64,000 nt of DNA from Siphonodentalium dalli (Eukaryota; Mollusca; Scaphopoda; Gadilida; Siphonodentaliidae): the NCBI GenBank assembly GCA_032622095.1, contig CP136068.1, positions 63,078,025-63,142,024 of the forward strand, in the 5' to 3' direction. The notes beneath the pieces were generated by a model. The model saw only the letters and a list, made by a program, of their open reading frames with translations. It was not told where the DNA came from and made no database searches. The translations under genes and the position numbers were made by a program. Position 1 is the first letter of the stretch; each line of letters opens with the position of its first letter. Shown here in pieces: positions 47,672-58,285 of the stretch.

Positions 47672-48367
47672 TACATTCACACGCATACATGTATGACAAA
47701 GGTCCCCATATGGATGGTTAGGTGTGCTTTATCGAAAAGATAAACGCACGTCCCCAGTTACATTCACACGCATACATGTATGACAAAGGTCCCCATATGG
47801 ATGGTTAGGTGTGCTTTATCGAAAAGATAAACGCACGTCCCCAGTTACATTCACACGCATACATGTATGACAAAGGTCCCCATATGGATGGTTAGGTGTG
47901 CTTTATCGAAAAGATTAACGCACGTCCCCGGTTACATTCACACGCATACATGTATGACAAAGGTCCCCATATGGATGGTTAGGTGTGCTTTATCGAAAAG
48001 ATAAACGCACGTCCCCAGTTACATTCACACGCATACATGTATGACAAAGGTCCCCATATGGATGGTTAGGTGTGCTTTATCGAAAAGATAAACGCACGTC
48101 CCCAGTTACATTCACACGCATACATGTATGACAAAGGTCCCCATATGGATGGTTAGGTGTGCTTTATCGAAAAAATAAACGCACGTCCCCAGTTACATTC
48201 ACACGCATACATGTATGACAAAGGTCCCCATATGGATGGTTAGGTGTGCTTTATCGAAAAGATAAACGCACGTCCCCAGTTACATTCACACGCATACATG
48301 TATGACAAAGGTCCCCATATGGATGGTTAGGTGTGCTTTATCGAAAAGATAAACGCACGTCCCCAGT
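47672..48367 (+). repeat. 87-bp minisatellite, eight copies
   Basis: Eight head-to-tail copies, near-identical (single differences near 47915, 47930 and 48173). Each contains ACATTCACACGCATACATGT, AAAGGTCCCCATATGGATGG, the small hairpin TTATCGAAAAGATAA and CGCACGTCCCCAGTT. A decayed ninth copy follows. Each unit carries two GTCCCC words, linking it with the GGGGAC-rich segments at 36.7, 37.5 and 46.5 kb. Confidence 0.95.
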
Positions 48368-49082
48368 TACATTCACATGCACATCCGGTTGACAAGGTCC
48401 CCATTTTGAAGTCCCCATTCTATGGCATTATTTTTAAAATGTCGCAACGGGCAACATGTCAACAGTTCGACAGTGCTATAAGGACACGGACCAATGTGTC
48501 AAATGTACAACGGAATGGAATGATTCCAACACATCTATCTCCGAGTCCCCATTTCCCGGGATTATGTCAAAGTCCCCAGAGACCCCCCTTGCACACGTAT
48601 AGGTGGGTTTGTTGTGTGTAATATTTACCTGTATTGTGGACAGGGTTAATTATGTAATGGTGGAGCACTGTGTATAGAGGGGGGCACACGAAACAAGAAG
48701 TACACATCTAAAGCAACATAGTATACCTATATTTGTCGACACTGATCGACTGGTTACATTCATAGTATAACCAAGGTATGCGAGTAGATGTATGATATAC
48801 TCTATAGTAAAGTATAGATAGCTTGGATAGTATGATACCTCATTCCGTATATGGATACATGATACGCCAGCGGACTAAGAGATATACCTTCTCAGAGCGG
48901 GGAAAACGTCACTTCTCCTTTGACTCTGATACCTCGCAGACATATATCTAACCTGTCTACACTGTGTTTCGCCGAGAGCCATTTTTACTTATACATAAAG
49001 TTATCTATACCAACGGATCTCGATCTCTTCTTGAATTGTTCCCGATATCACGGCCAAACTTTATTTCCACTAGACGCTTCGG
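48368..49082. other. right part of the DNA separating the LINE halves
   Basis: 48368-48600 continues GTCCCC-rich text (near 48397, 48411, 48546 and 48573). 48600-49082 shows nothing recognisable; the open frame at 48920-49147 on the plus strand partly overlaps the antisense of the LINE and has no domain. Confidence 0.45.
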
Positions 49083-50494
49083 GACAAGAGAAGTATGTAT
49101 TAAATGCGTTGGCTTTGTCAGTTGATGAGATCAGGAATTCGCCATAAAATTTTGACCGATCGGGGGAATAGATCTACTATCATTAGAAAAGATATAGCTC
49201 TGGAGTGATTTCCACCAGGATGATTGGTCAGTTGTATGATCATTGAGCAGCTTTTCATTTTTGCTATCAAATTATCTCTTTCTTTTTCGAATAGCTGAAA
49301 TGACCTCGTTACGTTTATTTTTAAAGTTTACCCACGCGTGTGGAGTATTCTTTCCTTTAGCTAACCTATATATGTAGTCTATTCATTTGTCTCATTAGTT
49401 TTCTTATATTGCATGTAAGCCAGGGTGGTAGTCCCTTACGGACGGTCACATTTTTGTTCGGAATATATTCTTGGCATGTCGTAATCAGTTTATCTGTTAA
49501 GATTTCAACATGTTTTGAAACTGGGGAGTTGCAAGGCTCCTTATAATTCCAATCGCTAAAAGCTTTATTCATATAATTGTAATTCGCCATATTATAATTC
49601 CATATCTTTCGCATTAGAGTTGTTGATGTATTAAACGTTTCTAGAGTTAGTCGCAGGACAACCGGACAGTGGTATCTCACGGTATTGTACATTACAAGAT
49701 TCAATAATACTCTTATTACTTGTCAAGAAAAGATCTAACGTGGTTGATGTCCTCTCGGTAAATCCCCGCTCGCTGCAGAGTTCATTAAATTTTCCATTAC
49801 CGTCTACAAAATAGTTTTCATTAAAATCGCCACCTATTACAATGTCAAGGTCTTCGTCGCGTGCAACTGTTATACTCTTGTCAATTTTTTTCCATATGCT
49901 CACGGGTGTGTTTGGTGGTCTATAGAAACAGCCGATTAATAAACTTTTTTTCTTAACCATGGCATCTATCCATGATGCTTCAATGTCTGGGGAAAAGAGG
50001 TCATTTCTGATGTGGAATGGAATCGAGTCGCGCACATATATACAAACCCCACCCCCTGTTCTTCCATCGTCCCTATCATGGCGTACAGGGTCGTGGTATC
50101 CAGGAAGTTTGATATCGCTGTCGGGTATAGATCGACTAAGCCAGGTTTCGGTGAATAAACAAAATCATATTTGCCTTCAGTCGTTTCGGCGGCAATAGTG
50201 TCAATTTTACGACGTATACTCTGAGTATTGAGAAGCATATATGAAAGAACAATTGGGTTCGGTATTAGTTGTGTTAAGTGGCACTGGGTGAGTTTCCACA
50301 TCACCCGCAAGTAGTAAGAGCATAGACATGGCTCCAGCTAGTATCACTGTCATACACAAGACCGTATAATTTGAATTGGAAATGGGAATATTTTTAACGT
50401 TTATTGGCATTGACACACGTTTCTGTGAGCTCAAATCCCTAATTCTAAGCAATGATTCCGACAAGTTAAGGTAGTTCCACACGACAAAGCACAA
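49083..50494 (-). pseudogene. LINE ORF2 5' half (2A-like relic, APE endonuclease, linker), broken
   Basis: On the minus strand the N-terminal hydrophobic segment MSMLLLLAGDVETHPVP carries a degenerate 2A-like motif (DVETHPVP against the known DxExNPGP) at 50279-50308. Then come LLNTQSIRRKIDTI, DSDIKLPGYHDPVRHDR, GGGVCIYVRDSIP, IGCFYRPPNTP, IVIGGDFNEN and TSTTLDLFLTS (endonuclease motifs), IWNYNMANYNYMNKAFSDW, PPWLTCNIRKLMR, TPHAWVNFKNKRNEVISA, DQSSWWKSLQSYI and DKANAFNTYFSC. Frameshifts lie near 50140, 49680, 49365 and 49265. The protein text stops matching just where the fragment at 36726 begins (TIGHSTIS). Confidence 0.88.
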
Positions 50495-50526
50495 TAGTAT
50501 TATACTCCGAGTCAGTACTACGTGGG

Positions 50527-50927
50527 GTCTTAAATTATTACGCCACGTATTGGTGTAAGTTGTTTCGGAGATTTTGATTTTCTGTGGTCGACTGGGCGAA
50601 TGTATTGTGAGAGATTTGTTTTTGTACCTTACTCAACCGTACCGATAGAATCACGTAGATGCTGAAATTGTAAAGTTAACGCCACCGGTGTATAATATGT
50701 TTTTGAAAATATGACTCAATCGTATCGATAGAGTCATGACAGGCTGAAATTGTAAACTTAAAGTCACCGGTGTAATAATATGTTGTGAAAATATAAATAA
50801 TCTGATAGCCTGAAAATAATATATAACCCATTGGGAGCTCCTGGTGTAGTGAAGTGAATTATGAGTAATTTTAATAGGAGTGCGCATGCCTGTTCTGTTG
50901 GAGTAATCGCGATCTTTTATTTTCTGG
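50527..50927 (-). promoter_or_regulatory. LINE 5' UTR with tandem subrepeats (putative internal promoter)
   Basis: It lies immediately upstream (minus strand) of the ORF2 5' half and is repeated in the opposite orientation at 33913-34340. It includes two ~83-bp subrepeats, each with ACACCGGTG, TTTACAATTTCAGC and CGATACGATT or CGGTACGGTT. Many LINEs carry promoter monomers in the 5' UTR; that role here is inference from position and repetition. ORF1 was not found between it and ORF2. Confidence 0.6.
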
Positions 50928-51370
50928 TCATCAAGTCAAAATTGTATCGTATACACAATGTGTTTGTACCGATGCATGTATCGTGACTCGACTCGTTTTC
51001 GTGGTCATATAGGCCCTACATAAGATATGATTACGAAAATGAGCAGTCGCGAAATCTGATAGAATCGTACATTCACTTTCAATAGTATAGATTCTCTTAA
51101 TCTGCCGTGGATTTCCCAAAAATTGTACTTTCATTTTCAATAGGATTCTCCGAATTTTCTCTTTTACTTATATAATATATATATATATATTTGACACACT
51201 GGCTGAGTCCATGAAAAATAGTTGATATATAGCATTGCTTCTTTCATTTAATTAAAGCTCACCTCGTTAAAACCCATGTCAAACGTATTTGTTTACAAAT
51301 TGCAGTAGGTCCCTATTTGCGGAGGTCACTTTGCGGAAGTCCCCGAATTCGCGGATGTCTCTAAAATGGG
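50928..51370. other. non-coding DNA
   Basis: No gene recognised; it includes a TA microsatellite near 51170-51190. The short minus-strand frame over 51279-51479 is not supported by any domain. Confidence 0.45.
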
Positions 51371-51966
51371 TGATATATGTAGATTTTAATGAGGGAACGG
51401 GTGCGTATATGTCAATTGATACGTATTTTAAACAAATAACGACACGACCATCACAATAGAGGTCTAGCTGTTCTATCAATTATATATGCGCCGAGTTCAC
51501 TTGGTTCAAATCAATCGGCGATAAATATTCTCGTGTGTCAGAAGACTCCTTAAAGTTGTGAATATGTTGATTTTAATGATGGAACCGGTGCGAATATGTC
51601 AATTGATGCGTATTTTAAACAAATAGCGACACGATCATCATAATAGAGGTCTGCTCTATCAATTATATATATGCGCCGAGTTCACTTGGTGCAAATCAAA
51701 CGGCGATAATTAAACATTCTCGTGTGACAGAAGGACTCCTAAAAGTTGTGAATAAGATGAAGAATATTTATTAGATGTTATTTAACAAGTCAAATAATAT
51801 AATTTGATTGACTTGTTAAATAACATCTAATAAATATTCTTCATCTTATTCACAACTAACTAATGAATAATATTATTTGATTGACTTGTTAAATAACATC
51901 TAATAGATATTCTTCATCTTATATTCACAACTTTAAGGAGTCTTTCTGGCACACGAGAATATTATA
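51371..51966. repeat. complex foldback: tandem ~185-bp units and nested inverted repeats
   Basis: Two related ~185-bp units (GTCAATTGATACGTATTTTA, GCGCCGAGTTCACTTGGT, ATTCTCGTGTGTCAGAAG) at about 51385-51556 and 51570-51740 are followed by a hairpin at 51735-51858 (AAGATGAAGAATATTTATTA and its complement). An additional right arm lies at 51865-51930, then the complement of ACTCCTTAAAGTTGTGAAT and of the ATTCTCGTGTG block at 51930-51965. The right side thus inverts part of the left side. Confidence 0.8.
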
Positions 51967-52016
51967 GTCAATTCAATGTCAAATCGCGCCTTTCGCCGGA
52001 AAGCAGATGGGAACAG

Positions 52017-52048
52017 CCCGGACGAAGTCGGGCCCACCAGCCAGTGTA
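52017..52048 (+). mobile_element. Helitron-like 3' terminus (decayed)
   Basis: The hairpin GCCCGGACGAAGTCGGGC, a short spacer and CCAGT match the ends at 7409-7437 and 17270-17293, except CCAG instead of CTAG. The left boundary was not found; the foldback at 51.4-52.0 kb may be the body of the same element. Confidence 0.55.
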
Positions 52049-52169
52049 ATAAAAAGCGAGACAGCTTGAAGAATGTATGTATAACACGAGAAACGGGAAA
52101 ACGTGGTATATATATGGAATTTGAAAGCTAGTTTATATTATAATTATATTATAATTTCTATCTATGGCT

Positions 52170-52576
52170 AATAATATGGCTGAATAAGTCACTCTCACCG
52201 GTTTTCTGTGATAAAGTTACCCAGGTTCCTGAAATTGTGATAAAGTTACCCAGGTTGGAGAATAATGTGATAAAGTTACCCAGGTTAATAATAGTTCATG
52301 TTTAGCAACAAATTATTGATTTCTGTGATCAAAATGACGAACTACAGTACTAATAGGCCTATGTCTTAATTTATGCTTGATAAGGGCTATTACTTGCCAA
52401 AACTGAACAATATTTCCCTCTGTCACTTTTAAATCGAATTGATATTGTGAGATTTGCTTAACCTGGGTAACTTTATCACAATTCTCACCAACCTGGGTAA
52501 CTTTATCACAAAATTAGGAACCTGGGTAACTTTATTACAGAAAACCGGTGAGAGTGACATATTCAGCAATAATATG
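52170..52576. mobile_element. MULE-like MITE, 389 bp, 9-bp target duplication
   Basis: The element proper is 52179-52567, flanked by AATAATATG at 52170-52178 and 52568-52576. TIRs are about 110 bp, starting GCTGAATAAGTCACTCTCAC and matched at the other end by the complement of GCTGAATATGTCACTCTCAC. Each TIR contains three direct copies of GTGATAAAGTTACCCAGGTT. Long TIRs and a 9-bp duplication are typical of Mutator-like elements; the superfamily call is inference. No coding capacity. A related empty site lies at 31070-31150. Confidence 0.88.
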
Positions 52577-53182
52577 ATCTTGGTGGCGTTACCATTTCTG
52601 ACTATGGTTTTCTTGTTTTATTTGCCATCAGGATAGAAAGTACAAGAAGAGTATAGGACTGTCTCAAATCGAGGCGGCCCTTACTGGAAAGCCTGACCGC
52701 GAGCACATGAAAGACACCAACTTTGGCCATATATATAGCAATTTCAATCATTTTCAAAGTGGGGAAATAAGTAGTGTATTTGTCCCGAGACTGGGCACTG
52801 TGAGTGTCACATAGTGACTTCACAGAAAACTTGTGTCTGTATCTGTACAACTTTGCTGCACTCTAACATAGTTATAAACATTCTGGTGTTTGGGTTGGGA
52901 GCAGCAGAGATAAATGGAAGTGAAAGAAAAGGGAAATGAAAGATAGGTTGAATGAACAAAGGCATTTAAAAAAAACATCACAGAATCAGTACCAGTGAAT
53001 GGGGTTGGGAGTTTGCAGCCTTACTTAGGGATAAATAGATGTTCACAAGTATTGAACTAGTTCACAGTATTTATATATACTGCGCGTCAAGCATAGATAT
53101 GAACCTTAATTACTACCTATTGACAATTGTAAGAGAGAGAGATATGTTTTATTCCTCCAAATATGGAGACCATTATGGTACA

Positions 53183-53215
<33 letters not shown>

Positions 53216-53548
53216 AAATTTAAATGATGACATATATACACATGCAATACGATTTAACTTGAGAAGGCTCACTTGAAGTAAGCTCATCCACCAAAGTGTG
53301 AGTATGCCAATCTAATTCCATAAGTGATAACCAACTCATACCGAAGACCGAAGAATAGTTCAAGAAACACTATAAATAAATTGTAGCAGTAATAAACCGC
53401 AAAACAAGAAGTTTGAGACAAGTATATATACATATATATATACATATACATACAAAAGTATAGTTCATAAACAGCGAGAACTGTAATAATATATATATAT
53501 ATATATATATTTCTTTCCACCATACACATACACTTACAGTCTCGTGGT
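52577..53548. other. non-coding DNA with microsatellites
   Basis: TA and CA runs near 53183-53215, and TA runs near 53425-53450 and 53490-53510. 53135-53178 is an inverted copy of a piece of the 27.9-kb repeat. No gene recognised. Confidence 0.55.
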
Positions 53549-54462
53549 AGTCCAGGAGATATTGGTCGACCTCTGCACCCCCCCCCCCCCCCAGGACTTA
53601 ACTTCACCCCACTAATTTTCTTCCTTAAGGTCTCCTCTAATTTTTTTCACTTGTTAACAAGAAAAAAAAGTGGCCGCAGAAACTCCAGACAAGATGGCGT
53701 CCACCATGGCGGCCATTTTTTTTAAATGCACCAGGTCTCTTTGATCGCCATTATAGTAAAGATGATAGCACATGCGTCTTGTTTTCCGCTCGATTCGTTA
53801 TGCTAATAATATAGGCCTACAACCCTTACAAATTAGCCAAAAATCCGACACATAATTTAAATAATTGTGACGTAACGATACCGATTGACCTCAAAATTTG
53901 ATGCCATTCATTTTTTAAAGTTTCGGAAATTCTCTGTAAAAATTGTGTTTATTCTGACCGAACAAGCATGGCACTTGGAACGGAATATTGTGAAGATGCT
54001 GATGGTGTGTGTAAATAATGTTGGTTCATACAGGAAATGTTTGGAAATCGTGCTAAAAGTAGAAAGATAAGTTTCGAAGTGACGATATTTTAATCATCGA
54101 CGTAAACAAACTCTCGAAGTGCAACACGTGGAAATTCAGCTGGGAACTGGATAAATGTATTGTTCACATGGAATTGTTCGTAGTTCATTTTACTGGAATA
54201 TATATGACATCGTCCGAATCATCGGAGTCGATAATAGGTAGACGGAACTGTCTAAAATCGCGTGCTCTCACCGGTGACGTAATTCACAGGTGTGACATTA
54301 TCACTTTTAACTCACCAAGAAATCCTTATAAATCACGTCTAAGTGTGTAATAAACATTTATCATATAGAGGAGTCATTGGCGAACTCATGGGGACCATAA
54401 TATGCATTCATTGCGGGATATTTTTGTCCGATATCACGTTTTCCCAAATGCCGGTATCATAG

Positions 54463-55968
54463 GAGGGCCCCTTCCCCCTTCCCCCTCCCCCCTTTAGTCC
54501 GGAATCCAGTTTTAAAATGACGCTGGAATCCGGAATCTAGCTTCAAATTGACCCTGGAATCCGGAATCCAGTTTAAGAAACAAATACCGATTTCACGTCC
54601 AGTTTACATGATATTATAGATTAGTTTTGTGATACCCATAATATATGAGCAGGTCCCACATATAAAGGCACCCCCGTCTTGAACCCCGGTAGTGGAAACT
54701 TCACCAATGAGGTCCAGAGCTGTCTACCTTGCGACAGTTTACACAATGTTAGGATAAGAGTAACAAAGGTATAGAATATGCGTCTAGACTTCCTTGGATT
54801 AACCGATCTTTATCACATTCCCGTGTAAAAACTAATAAATTAAACGCTCTTTATATGGGCGTGATATAGGCCTATTGACCCAGAATTAATACCCCGATGT
54901 GATAACACATGTAAAACCCTCGGGTGGACTCCAAACTCAAACCCAACCTGCACCGGATCAGTAATCCCAGTAAAACCAGTTTGGACTTACCAATGCCCTC
55001 ACATGGGGACGCACATGGAAGGAAATCCCAACAAAAAAGGGGGACCCTATTCTATAGCGGAAATTGGCCGGCGGTCACCGAACACGTGATCGCGGCCTGC
55101 ACTCTGTGTTAGAAAACCCAAATACTAAATTAAGTTTAGAAAGTTGATACGTATCTTAAGCCACCACACATAAACCAATACCGAATGATGGATGGACAGA
55201 CGGTCGGACAGATCAATAACATAATGCGCACGCTCCACTAGAAAATTGGGGATAAATCGATGATTACATATTGATTTTGATATATAAATATATGCATGTA
55301 GCACGGGAGTTGGAGCTCCCGATAATATGTATATATCCACTGGTAGTCAAACAATACACATCCATGTATTTGCATGCGTGTATAACCGCCAAACAAACGC
55401 CATTTGAATTAATGTGTTTGGTGATATAGCTAAGTGTCGGAGAGTAAACAGTTTTACATATAGCATGGTTGAAATCCACACACTATCCTGGCAAGGTTAT
55501 ATTGTTTTAACTAGCCATCGGAGGTACCGTTGTTTATATGTTGATGGTAGCCCAATATAACATACATATTTTTGAATTGTGGGTTAAGTTTATGCCCACA
55601 GCGCATTTTCCCGGAAATATAATTGGCAGTCCATCATCCAAATTGTTTTGCTATGTCTTTGGGGCAATTTTTTAGATATGTTGCCGCAAATAATGACCGG
55701 AAAGATAAAGAGCACCGTATACAAACGAATATATACGGACTAAGTCCTATAAGAGTGTTCATCACTCAGATTGGATCCCATATAAAATTCATGATATTAT
55801 GATCTATTATGACCAAATGAGGAACCAAATCGCAATATTTCACCCGAAATGGAATCCGTTTATATAAATACATGAATCCGGAATCCAGCTTAATTTGTGT
55901 TTTGAATCCGGCGTACGGGTCCAAAATGGGTCGAATCCGGCGTACAAAAAAGGGGGGGGGGGGCCCTC
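54463..55968. mobile_element. 1,506-bp insertion with GAGGGCCCC ends and 6-bp target duplication
   Basis: Starts GAGGGCCCCTTCCCCC and ends with a G12 run into GGGGCCCTC, giving 9-bp inverted ends. Flanks are TCATAG at 54457-54462 and 55969-55974. The right palindrome arm (59785-59812, inverted) has the same site uninterrupted (GACCTATGATACCGGC), so this is a real insertion into the left arm. Subterminal GAATCCGGAATCCAG words occur near both ends. No transposase frame is recognised. The superfamily is not assignable; 6-7-bp duplications are known for Dada elements, but no other evidence supports that. Confidence 0.82.
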
Positions 55969-56127
55969 TCATAGGTCAAAGCCGAATCTCCGTTAATAAC
56001 GCGATGTTATGTTTCGAATCAATGATTGTTATTGCTATTATAACAACACCCATGCTGCCATGCATATATATTTGCAGGAGATACTCGAGCTAGGATTCCT
56101 CTTATACCTGAGTTGAGGAATATTTAC

Positions 56128-56700
56128 CCAAATCCAAGATGGCGACCAAAATGGCCACCAGAAATAAAAAATCGCCGAAAATCGCTGATTTTAACATCAC
56201 TGTCATCAGTGAGCATTATTGTCATGATAACTCAACACCTGCTTACTATTGTAAGTTGGGAACACTTAGGCGAAGAACTTTCCTTGTACCATATCCAAAC
56301 AAAAGTCCCCCAAATCCAAAATGGCGCCCACAATGGCGGACAGATTTTGAAAAATCACCGAAATTCCCTCATATTCACATCATTGAGCATTATTGTCGAG
56401 ACAACTCCATTCATGCGTACTGTTGAGTTGGAAATACTGAGGTGAAGTAATTACCTTACATCTCATGCAAGAAATGGTTTTCCAAATCAAAGATGGCGGC
56501 CAAAATGGCGACCGAAATTTGAAAACACGCCTACATTCCTTTACTTTCTTAGGATGGGCGTTATTGTTTCGCGATTTCTACCCACCATTACATGTTGATA
56601 TGTATGAATTATCCATTAGGGTTTGGCAAGTGATACCCACAGTCAATATGGCGGCCAAACTGGCGGGCAGAAATTGAAAAGAAGCCGATATTATCACATA
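56128..56700 (+). repeat. degenerate ~175-bp tandem repeat with AAGATGGCGGCC core
   Basis: Four units starting CAAATCCAAGATGGCG (56134), CAAATCCAAAATGGCG (56314), CAAATCAAAGATGGCG (56485) and GTCAATATGGCGGCC (56643). Each continues with CAAAATGGC-like text, AAAAATCGCCGAAA-like text and GAGCATTATTGTC-like text. It is repeated inverted at 59100-59660 in the right arm. The core resembles a YY1 site, but there is no evidence that it acts as one. Long plus- and minus-strand frames here are by-products. Confidence 0.82.
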
Positions 56701-57583
56701 CTAATTTCAACTTTTTGTCATAATATTGATTTGTATAAACGAAACGGTGCATAATATAAGCCATATATTAGTCCCAATGTAAGTCGTAGCCTTTTGGGAG
56801 GATGAAAACCCACAATCGCAATGTGGCATTTCAAAATCCATTCTCCACTAAGGGCTCATACTGGCCGTAACCTTATATAGGTGCGCCGAATAGTCATATT
56901 ATGACTTCAAAGAATCAAAACAACAGTACCTGAGCTTATTCTGAATTGCCACATTCAGCATTATCTAGACTCGTTTCCGTCTCTTCGTCAGATTAATCTA
57001 TCTCACTCACAACAACAGTTCACTACTCTTCTTTGTAGGAGTGTGCCACTAATCGGAATGTTTCAAACAATACATATGCCGGTGTCCAGCTCACGTGTTG
57101 GTTTCGAAAGCTTAGAATTCTTAGCGAGCTTCATTGAGTTCATTCGTGGTATAGCTTATGGTATAATTCGGTCGATGCGTATATACTAGCTTTCAGAAGG
57201 ACCTATCTATCTGCGTATTGTCAGCTTTGGTGACCTAATGGGGATAACAACGTGTACACCTGGTGATCTTCCCAAACAGCCACTTCTCAATATATGGTTC
57301 ATCAATTCACATACTCATCTAATGCACTGACGTACCCGGACAACTTCTGTATATGGCTTCGAATGTTGAAAGCCCGACATTTGACGGATGCATTTCTGCT
57401 AAGGCGTAGAAGACCATAATGCATAATATACCCAAACTCCTTGAACATGATCATAAGAACAAGCTTGTTGGCGTCCAGCAATCGTCTCACCGAACAGATC
57501 CAAGCAGATGATAACAATACACACGGTGCTCGTTTGTGGGTATGTGTCATGATAGTGGAAATGAAATTGGACCATGACTGCAC

Positions 57584-58285
57584 CGCCCCTTATTTTGTTA
57601 TGTTTTAGATTCAGACAGGATCTCATGTGTGGCTTTGCTTTCTTTTTATGCTAAGATTGTATGTTCCCATCCGTTTGGAAGCCGTTCTTAAACAACTGGA
57701 CCAGGAGTATGCCATTGGCTACTGCTGTATAAGCCCCACCAAGACTGGGGTGTAGTCTTAAAGGCGATACCTTTGATAGTTGGTTGATATGTCATACGCA
57801 CGTTGGGTGGTATGGTTCAAGAAAGTACAAATGCCATCAACAAAAGGGTGAAATGTTCAACGCGAAGAACATCCAGAGGAATGTTACGTTGATGAGCTCT
57901 TGCATTCAGTTCAACAAACGTTGGTACACCAAGTGATTTCTTGGTAACACCACCAATGCGACCATTTTCCTGCATGAGACATTAACTACTATATTCTAAA
58001 GTTATATATATATAAAGCTATATGATCATAAAGGTCGCGTTCCCCAACGGCCACAGCCATTGCCATCGAGACTGTAAATTGTTCTTTAAATACATAGTGA
58101 AATAAATGGACCACAGTTCCTGACATTTTCTTGAATAATACCGCCCACATACTGACACTAACACCGAGAGAGGATAACAAAACACGCATACATTCATGCT
58201 ATACAGACATTATCCTTTAGTCCATCCGACTGTTTTGAGGGAGGCTAGCATATTATTATCCAGACAAAAGTGTACGTAGTTGAAT
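57584..58285. other. central spacer of the large palindrome
   Basis: DNA between the innermost matched blocks. No gene, RNA or repeat recognised. Confidence 0.45.

Larger units (their letters stand above)
53549..57583 (+). repeat. left arm of a large degenerate palindrome
   Basis: Blocks that reappear inverted in the right arm, in mirror order, are: 53549-53850 (GTCCAGGAGATATTGGTCGA, C15 run, TGTTAACAAGAAAAAAAAG, CAAGATGGCGTCCACCATGG); 54380-54462 (GGGGACCATAATATGCATTC, CCAAATGCCGGTATCATAGG); 55975-56700 (tandem ATGGCGGCC repeats); 56815-56910 (GGTGCGCCGAATAGTCATAT); and 57240-57583. The left arm is longer because of a 1.5-kb insertion and an unmatched segment at 53850-54370. No supported protein gene lies in it. 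Confidence 0.85.

Noticed and set aside
47672-48367. CRISPR-like array (eight regular repeats)
   Set aside because: Units are directly adjacent with no distinct spacers, and the context is eukaryotic transposon DNA.
48920-49147. Short plus-strand frame at the right border of the 12-kb insertion
   Set aside because: It overlaps the antisense of LINE ORF2 and has no recognisable motif.
33913-50927. Polinton/Maverick element (17 kb with inverted ends)
   Set aside because: No DNA polymerase B, integrase, ATPase or capsid-type genes are visible; the inverted ends match a LINE leader.
56113-56445. Frames over the AAGATGGCGGCC repeats, and the same frames at 59341-59760
   Set aside because: The two sets are mirror copies of one repeat in the large palindrome; similarity reflects DNA duplication, not a gene family.
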